Source: Cylindrobasidium torrendii FP15055 ss-10 | Taxonomy: Eukaryota; Basidiomycota; Agaricomycetes; Agaricales; Physalacriaceae | Length of the DNA: 27,737 nucleotides | Assembly: GCA_000934385.1 (NCBI GenBank) | Contig: KN880726.1 | Span: 1-27,737, forward strand | Reading direction: 5' to 3' | Part shown: positions 20,733 through 27,737 of the stretch, piece by piece | How positions within the stretch are numbered: position 1 is the stretch's first letter | Layout of the letters: the number at the start of each line of letters is the position of its first letter | Program-made: the position numbers and the translations under genes | Notes under the pieces: model-generated | What the model saw: only the letters and a program-made list of their open reading frames with translations | What the model was told of the DNA's origin: nothing | Database searches by the model: none

Positions 20733-23700
20733 ATGTCGACCGACACCGTTTACGCATGTCTGAATCCCGGCTGCGACAAAATCTATGTCGTCCATGGCCA
20801 CCTCCTCAGCCACATGCGGCAAACAGCAGCCTGTAGCCGCTGGTTCGAGCACATGAAGGAAGTCCGCGCTGGGAAGCAGCGCGCCCCGGATGCGACTATC
20901 GTACCCGGGTCGATTCACGACATGACTGCGCGCCATTTCTCCCCCGACCCCGACGACGACCCTTTCACTTCTGAACCAGATATCGTGGATCCGCTAGAAC
21001 CGACCGACGACTCTATGGAACAAGGAGAAGAAGCGGTAGACGAGGAAGACCAGAATGAAGACGAGGAAGACCAGAACGAAGACGAGGAGGACGAAGAGGT
21101 GGAGGACGCAGCGCGAGAAGACCTCCTACGCCAGTGGATTGAGCGCCAAAGCGAGCACGATGATCTTCTTTTCATCGACCAGACAGACGTTGTCATTGGC
21201 CAGCCAGGACCAGGACCAACTACATTGCGTGCACGGCTTGGCCACATGATTGGCGCACGCACACGCGCATTTGACGAAGGCGGCGACAGCGATACAGGAC
21301 GTTCGGATGACATCGTTGAGCATCACCCTACCGGCGGGATTGCAATTCGCTTGTCTACATCTCTGTACGAGCGGTGGGACGCACTTTTTGGACCGGAGCA
21401 AGTCCCTAAGAACGAACGGATGGACGGTAGCGGCCAGCCGGATTTGGAGGGCAGCCTGTACCATCCGTTCGCTTCAAAGCTGGACTGGGATGTCGCTCAG
21501 TGGATGGTCAGCGAGGGTATTGGCCATGGATCGTTCAACCGACTTCTTGAAATTGATGGGGTACGTTTCAATCTCTTGTTACAATATGCAATGGTACTTA
21601 TTAGTATGCGCCCATAGGTGCGAGAACGACTTGGGCTATCCTACAAGAACAGCGCTGGTCTCCATGAGCGTGTCGACACTATCCCTCGTCGCGCCGGGCA
21701 GTGGTATGACAAGCACATCATATTCCCCGACCGTCCCAACGAGGTCTACACCCTTCGGCACCGGGACATTATAGAATGTATACGCAGTCTCTGGGGCGAT
21801 CCAGAGTTGTCCAAACATATCGTTTACAAGCCATGCAAGATCTTTCAAAAGTCGACCGAGGATGGGAAGGAGCGTGGATCCCGTCTATACAACGAGATGT
21901 GGACAGGGCAGTGGTGGTGGTTCATTCAGGTGTGTAATCTGTTCTCTCATCAATCCTATCTAACGACACTGAAGGACAAGCTACCGCGGGGACACACCCT
22001 CGCGCCCATTATCATCGCAACCGACAAGACGCAATTGACAGTATTTCGGGGTAACAAGCAAGCGTATCCAGTGTACCTTACTCTTGGCAACATTCCTGGT
22101 CGCCTCCGCCGCCAACCCTCACAGCAAGCCTGTATACTCGTTGGCTACCTCCCCATCGAAAAGGCTTCTAAGCCTGGCCTTTCCCGGCGCAATTATTCCG
22201 GGCGACAGCAACGTATCTTCCACGCCGCAATGCGCCATCTGCTCGAGCCGCTTGTCAAGGCCGGGAAGCACGGCGTCGAGATGACTTCTGGCAATGGCGA
22301 GGTCCATCTCGTTCACCCTATCCTTGCCGCCTACGTCGCGGACTATCCCGAGCAGTGTCTGGTGACCTGCAGCAAGTCCGGGACATGTCCCAAGTGCAAA
22401 TGGGCGCCGACAATCTTCATGACTATACCAACAAGTATCCGCCTCGAACTCAAACAGATACTGCACAGACTATGCAGGACGCCAAATCCAAAACCACCAG
22501 CGCCAGTGCCTACTTCGACATGTGCATGGAGCACGACGTTAACGGCAATGTCACCATGCCCTTCTGGAGCGACCTCCCCTACACCGACATCCACCTAGCG
22601 CAAACACCTGACATCCTCCACCAGCTCTACCAGGGGGTCATCAAGCACTTGATCAAATGGTGCCAAATTCTGGGAACGGAGAAGGAATTGGACCGTCGAA
22701 TCCGCCGCCTCCCACCTGCCCTGGGACTTCGTCATTTCAAAAATGGCATCAGCGCTCTATCTCAAGTCAGTGGAACCGAACGGAAGAACATTGGGAAAAT
22801 CCTCCTTGGTTGTATCGTCGACCTGCTCCCCACAGAAGCTGTTACGGCCTGTCGAGCCATCCTCGACTTTGTCTACCTCGCACAATACACCACACACGAC
22901 GATGCAACACTGGGCTACATGGACGACGCTCTCAACCTCTGGGACAAGCACAAGGATGTTTTCATCCACACGGGTGTTCGTGAGGACTTCGATATTCCCA
23001 AATTCCACTCCCTCCGTCACTATGTATCCAGTATTCGCCTCTTTGGCGCTACCAATAACTTCAATACCGAAATGTTCGAGCGCTTGCACATAGAGTTCGC
23101 CAAGAAGGGCTGGCGCGCGTCGAACAAACGGGACGAATTTCCGCAGATGACCCAGTGGGTTTCCCGCCAGGAGAACGTAACAGCGTTTGCGCGCTACATT
23201 GCATGGGCTTGCCAAGAAACAGGTGCGTATGTTTTTACTGACCGCTACGCAAACTCACCATTATCTAGACTCATCCAACGACGAAGCACAATCCAATGCT
23301 CAACCCAACGATGCAGCACCACTGCCCAAAGCTCAGCCTGCCCCCGCTGCAACGTCCCAATCCCAATCACCCATTGTCCCAGGCCGACAACAGCTCTCGT
23401 TATCCCTCCATCCTTCAAAGTACAACCAATCCCCGCTTATTATTGGCCGACTTCATCATGTACCAAATTTCGCAACAAATCTGTGCGCCTACCTCAATGG
23501 AATCGAAGCCGATCGAAAGCGACAATTCCCACAAGCACACACCCAACACTTCTACACGCTTCCATTCCGTGGCATTAACGTCTGGTACTCGTTCCGCTTT
23601 AGTCACGAAGGGTTCGATGGGACCGGCAACATTGTGGAACGAGACTGGGTTAAAGCGTCACCCCTTGCGGATGGTCGTTTTGACACAGTTGTTGTGCTTA

Positions 23701-24160
23701 CCGGGGAGGATGGCGAAGCTACCTCACTTGTTGGTGCGTCATCGAGTCCAGTATTATTCAGTTCACTGACAAATTGATAGGTACTCGTATTGGACGTGTG
23801 CGCGTCTTATTCAAGTTACCCACCTTCGCCGGTAGCTCCAGCAATCCCACGCCGTTCCCCCATTACTGGCCACAAGTACCATTGGCATACATCGAGTGGT
23901 ATACTCGCCCAACCCTGACCGGCACGACGGGTGAGACACACAACATGCCATCCCTACAAAAGGCATTCCTTCCTGACGGGCAGCCGCACTGGTCAATTAT
24001 CCCGCTGTCCAACATTCGCCAAAGTACTATGCTTATTCCTAATTATAAAAAGACTCCGCTATCAGTTTGGGACACCAATGCTTGCGTACTTGATACCTGC
24101 TCACATTTTCGTGTGAATAACTTCCTTAGCCTATATAGTTATCAGACCGTTTACCTGTAA
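20733..24160 (+). pseudogene. Plavaka-type (CACTA-like) transposase, one frameshift
   Basis: Five exons: 20733-21560, 21618-21929, 21975-23222, 23269-23733, 23781-24160; about 1077 residues if the frame is ignored. Residues 8-40 form a zinc-finger-like unit (CLNPGCDKIYVVHGHLLSHM...C), then an acidic repeat (EEDQNEDEEDQNEDEED). The conserved Plavaka core follows: FNRLLEIDG, VYTLRHRDIIECIRSLWGDP, LYNEMWTGQWWWFIQ, LAPIIIATDKTQLTVFRGNK (likely first catalytic Asp at 22023-22025), AYPVYLTLGNIP, HPILAAYVADYPEQCLVTC and, later, TEMFERLHIEFAKKGWRASN. At about 22396-22400 the frame breaks: CPKC is followed by a one-base-shifted QMGADNLHDYTN, as if one C were lost from TGCCAAATGG. The 45-nt intron 21930-21974 is in phase and stop-free but has good splice signals. 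One frameshift in otherwise open frames suggests a recently dead copy or a sequence error. Confidence 0.9.
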
Positions 24161-24306
24161 TCTTCAATACTACCACAAATCTACGCTACCTAATCCTATT
24201 TACGCTACACGTTATCAAGTTATTATACTGGAATGATTTGGATGGTGAGTCGTTGAGATAGAGTGCTCACGTCAAGCTCAGAATAGATGCATGTAAGCTG
24301 CCAAAA

Positions 24307-24415
24307 GAAGCTTGTTGCGAGTGGCGGTGGGTAGCGCCCTGTATAGTCTAATCTGAAGAGACAATGAAGAGACGCATATGGTTGCCACCGAAGCTTGTTG
24401 CGAGTGGCGGCGGGT
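24307..24415. repeat. 26-bp direct repeat pair
   Basis: GAAGCTTGTTGCGAGTGGCG is followed by GTGGGT in copy 1 (24307-24332) and GCGGGT in copy 2 (24390-24415); one mismatch, start-to-start spacing 83 bases. Possibly a subterminal transposon repeat. Confidence 0.75.
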
Positions 24416-24509
24416 GCGAAGTACAATCTGAATGGGAGGTATATGAGACAAATAGTTCTACGTCGAGTGTGGCAAATAACTTAACATCAATGAGCACTTT
24501 AGTGTATCG

Positions 24510-24583
24510 GTATTAGGCTACGGCAAAGGCTGTGCTTGACACGTGGATTTGGCAAGGTCGAGGGTTCGATTCTGCATCTTTTT
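24510..24583 (+). other. Pol III-like or tRNA-derived remnant
   Basis: GGTTCGATTC at 24563-24572 matches the tRNA box B consensus, TTAGGCTACGG at about 24513-24523 is a weak box A, and TTTTT at 24579-24583 could end Pol III transcription. The arms do not fold into a good cloverleaf (T stem GAGGG/CTGCA fails), so not a working tRNA; a tRNA-derived SINE or chance are both possible. Confidence 0.25.
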
Positions 24584-25453
24584 CTGACCTTTTCATATAA
24601 ACTCATGCTGCCCTCAAGAAACTTGTGCACCATAGGTGTAGTTGTTTTTTTGCAGAAAACTATAGTGTCTTGAGTAGTCCTAGACTGACTCAGGTTTTGG
24701 GTACAACTTGGCCTTGCCCTCAGGTTAACCTGGGTGAATTGGGTGACCTGGGGCCCCTCAAGAGCATTAGGGAACTCAAGTTACTAAGGGCGGCTTTAGT
24801 CGGGGATTGTGAGAACCTTAAACCTGAGGATGCACAAGTTAACTTAGGCTAGGTAGCTGATTGCTGATGCAGCTTCGCTTTCACACTCCTCTCCTTCTGA
24901 CTTGTCGTCGTCTTCATCTTCGTTGATGGCCCATTTGCGTTTGTTGTACGTCTTGTGGCCGCGGCGGTGCATTTTCACTGGTAAATCATCGTCCTCCTCC
25001 ACGTCTGCCTGCACTTCAGCCATGCCAAGCATTTGACATATAGTGTTGCACTGATGTGTTGCAAGAAAACGGTTAATCCCTTCATCACCATAATCGGAGG
25101 GCCCCTTGTCTCCGAAATCGCTGTCCTGTGCACTGCACCTGTGCCAGTAAAATGAACGAAGTTTCATGGTTAGCCCCAGCAGCAGGGTTCGATTCCCGGT
25201 GGTTGACCTTAACCAGGTAAACTTGAAGTTTCTAGGAGCATTGTGATTGGCTGGCCGGTCTGGCTAGCCGGAATCCTGGCTGGGCCTGTCCCAAAGGGAT
25301 CCGGTTCTTCCAAAAAAGGATGCCACGGCCATGCGACCCTGCTTTAAATGTGCCTGAGCAACGAAAAACTTAGCAGAATTTTCACTTCGACGAAAAGAGC
25401 CACGTGGCCCTACGCCACACGCGTAAATGCTGCGAACACATCAAAAATCAAAT

Positions 25454-27737
25454 TTAGGCCTTCGCCCGCTCATACTCTAACATGCACTCTCTAATAATTG
25501 TACCTCCTGCGTTACCAGCTGCTACCCATGCCCGCGCCGTGCGTTCCGCGACCGCTGTGTCCTCCTGCTGAGATGCTCGATTTGGCGCGGTACGCTGCCA
25601 GCGTTCACAAAACTTCTCGCGCACAGAACCGAGCGCGTCAGCCGTCTTGAGCGCATAAGCCCGATAACCTGCTGCAATGGCTTCATCCAAGTGTTCCGGT
25701 GTCTGACTTGCCCGTCGCTCCCATACTTCTGCGTCGTGGTATAGAGAGCGGAATACGCGTGCCATCTCCTTCTTGAGTAGCAAGACCTCTTCAGTCCAGC
25801 GATCACGACGGGCCAAGGCCTTGGCCCACTCGTTGCGAACGGCTATGAGATATGTTAGCTGACCATCAGACGGAATGTGGACAATGACCCACATTCATGA
25901 ACATAGCCCTCGTCTCCTGCGTTCGGACCGCCGTCGGCTGTCCAGAGCCAATGCACTCGTGTATTCCCGTGCTCTCCTGTGTCGCGCATGGGGTCGTTAT
26001 TACGATGCGACTGCTTGCCAGAACCCGTCACACGACTGTCCCGCCCACCAACCCTGTTCAGACGCCGAATGGCATCTGCGTCGGTTTCGGCTGGGTTGAG
26101 CAGGTCAAGATCTTTCTTGACGTCAAGCGGCCGGAAAGGCAGGCATCCCGTCAGCCCCACTAGCGCTCTCAGTCCAGAAAACGCCGTCTCGTATTTGTGA
26201 GCTGCCTCAGCGATACGTTCCGTGACAGATTCGATGAGTCGCGCAGACCGCGTCGTAGCGATCTGCCCTACGTGATGGGCATTTCGGGTGTTGATGAGAT
26301 GTCTTCGGGAGACAAGCAGACCACGGAGTGCTGCGACTGCATCTCCGCATCGTCCCTTGCGAAGCTCCTGCTCGATCTTGGCAAAAGCGACAGGACATAT
26401 GGAGGTATCGTGGGTGCCGTCGCCTTCACCAAAAGCAGACGGAAGGTAGAGAGGCTGGTCCTCGGGCTCAACAGCCATCTTGCCCGCCGCTGCTCGCTTG
26501 GCCTCGTCGGCATCGAGTTGGTCCTGGACACCGGGCATGAGGATGGATTGGTGATGGCGGAAGCTCTTCAGCTTCTGCTGGTACGTCTGTCGCATCTTTG
26601 TGACTCGCGTGCTGGCGTCCGCGCTGGAGTTCCGTCCAATGATCCCACGTAGTTTTACCCTATATGGTGTCAGCTGGTTATTCTTATAACAAATGGATAG
26701 TCGGACTTACGCAGAGTCCTCCAGCTCCATACCCAGTATCATGAATGCCATGGCTGTCAAGCCCTTCGACTTTCTCTTCCTTCTCCCTGGAGGCGCAGAC
26801 TTCGTAGTAGACGTCTCAATGAACGCGGTCGTATCTGCTTCTGCTTCTTCCGCGGCCAGTGCGATGCGCTCCTGCTCCTGCAGTTCTGCGCGAACTCGAT
26901 GTTCTGTTACCAACCCTATTTCAGCGTGTCAGAGAAAGTGTAAGCAAAGAAAGAAAAAGACTTACCATGCTCTGCGGGCATGTAAGGATTTGGGGAGCTG
27001 GGATCCCGTTTGAAAGCTTCAACCATATCCTCCCAAGTCTTGCGTGTCTCGATCGGCATGCTGTCGCACAGGACATCGAACGCCTCGATCTGGTTGTTTC
27101 GTTCCTCGATGGCAATACGAAGGCGGACGGCGAGCAAGTCACCTGTAGATATGTTAGATGGCGACGTGAAGACGAATAGATATACATACCCAGCGTTAGA
27201 TTTTTCCTAAAATTATGGTGGTTGATCTTGTCTTCCAGGTCATCATGACGAGCACCCGGTTGCTCCTCTTTGAGCATATACGCCATACGGTTGAGAATCG
27301 CCCAAACACGTTCGATACCCTCCCCATCTGTCTTCCCGACGCCCCAGCGATACTTGACCGAATTCACGGTCTCGCATTTCAGGGCGTGGACGTTGCCGTG
27401 CCAGATGGGCAAGGCCCATGAGATGAGCTCGATGTCGACTTCGACAAGGGCCGGGTGCTGAAGGGCTTGAATTTCGGCGGGCAGCGCCAGAATTTGCCGC
27501 CGCATGAACTCTTGGACATTAGCAACGCGACGCGCGAAGTTCTTCTTGTATTGGCATGCGATGTCGTACGTGATCGCAGCCTGCTTGTATGACATACGAC
27601 TCAGGACCCAGAAGAGAACAAAGTCTGTATTTTTATATCTGTGTAGCTTATCAGTAGTCATCCCTAGTCGAGTGTGCATTCGACATACCGTTCGCCTCGC
27701 TCGAGATCCCCAAGACCCAGCATAACTTCATGCCGTG
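25454..27737 (-). CDS. KDZ (Kyakuja-Dileera-Zisupton) transposase, C-terminal part, cut by window edge
   Basis: Visible exons read downwards: 27737(beyond)-27689, 27638-27190, 27142-26966, 26915-26711, 26659-25893, 25842-25454; about 679 codons, all phases match, introns 47-51 nt, no internal stop. Diagnostic KDZ motifs appear in order: LGLGDLERGERYKNTDFVLF, AITYDIACQYKKNF (likely catalytic Asp at 27563-27565), LPIWHGNVHALKCETVNSV, KYRWGVGKTDGEGIERVWAI (likely catalytic Glu region, 27301-27360) and GARHDDLEDKINHHNFRKNL. The C-terminal third is helical, with the family pattern HHQSILMPGVQDQLDADEAK, CGDAVAALRGLLVSRRHLIN and DVKKDLDLLNPAETDADAIR. These elements are DNA cut-and-paste transposons. 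The visible part is fully open, so this copy may be active or young; the N-terminus and 5' end of the element lie outside the window. Confidence 0.93.

Larger units (their letters stand above)
24161..25453. other. Repeat-rich gap between the two transposases
   Basis: No confident gene. It contains a 26-bp direct repeat (24307-24332 and 24390-24415), GTTAAC/CCTGGG-rich DNA at 24690-24845 like that near 12 kb, and two Pol III box-B-like words (24563-24572, 25179-25188). A 107-codon minus-strand frame (25167-24844) is acidic and Lys/Arg-rich (KMHRRGHKTYNKRKWAINE) and might be a fragment of a nuclear or transposon protein, but I recognise nothing. The ends of both transposons should fall in or near this gap; no terminal inverted repeats were identified by eye. 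Confidence 0.4.

Noticed and set aside
20915..21313. Serine-rich minus frame opposite the Plavaka acidic repeat
   Set aside because: Antisense of GAA/GAC/GAG acidic codons reads as Ser; the plus frame has the transposase motifs.
23811..23996. Small minus frame in the last Plavaka exon
   Set aside because: Antisense shadow of the transposase exon.
24510..24595. Functional tRNA gene
   Set aside because: Box B is good, but the T stem does not pair and no acceptor stem or anticodon arm can be drawn.

Overview
This window looks like nuclear DNA of a filamentous basidiomycete, most likely an agaricomycete (mushroom-forming class). Every gene I could rebuild is split by many short GT-AG introns, mostly 45-65 nt. 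Branch-point-like CTGAC/CTAAC words precede many acceptors. The window also holds Plavaka and KDZ (Kyakuja-Dileera-Zisupton) transposases, a TET/JBP-type dioxygenase and a DUF6532-like protein, which together are typical of Agaricomycetes. Exon models were made by hand from frames, splice signals and phase; none was checked by search or RNA.

Left part (1-8.9 kb) is ordinary chromosomal content: a GNAT acetyltransferase on + (728-1624), a convergent membrane-anchored FAD-dependent monooxygenase-like gene on - (1689-3986) with at least one broken splice junction, and a long RA-PH adaptor gene on - (4921-7873). The middle-left (8.9-12.9 kb) is degraded: a cysteine-rich CxxC gene with a TATA box (8935-9481), frames that open and break (9.5-10.6 kb), a decayed fragment of the signal recognition particle receptor alpha subunit (about 11.08-11.64 kb), a 63-bp perfect palindrome (11739-11801), and an array of 43 units of 11 bp that drifts in sequence but contains no indel (12255-12727).

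Middle-right (13.0-19.7 kb) holds three intact-looking genes, all on -: a DUF6532-like protein (13003-14776), a TET/JBP-like 2-oxoglutarate/Fe(II) dioxygenase (15024-16978), and a 745-residue uncharacterised protein (17371-19654). The right part is transposon territory: a Plavaka (CACTA-like) transposase on + with one frameshift (20733-24160), a repeat-rich gap with Pol III-box-like words (24.2-25.4 kb), and the C-terminal part of an open KDZ transposase on - running off the right edge (25454-27737).

The most interesting theme is a presumptive DNA-base-oxidising enzyme close to KDZ and Plavaka transposons, within a block whose two sides carry related GTTAAC-rich repeat DNA. A KDZ-TET/JBP association is already known in fungi; the co-occurrence with the DUF6532-like and 745-residue genes, and the indel-free array, are the parts I would look at first.
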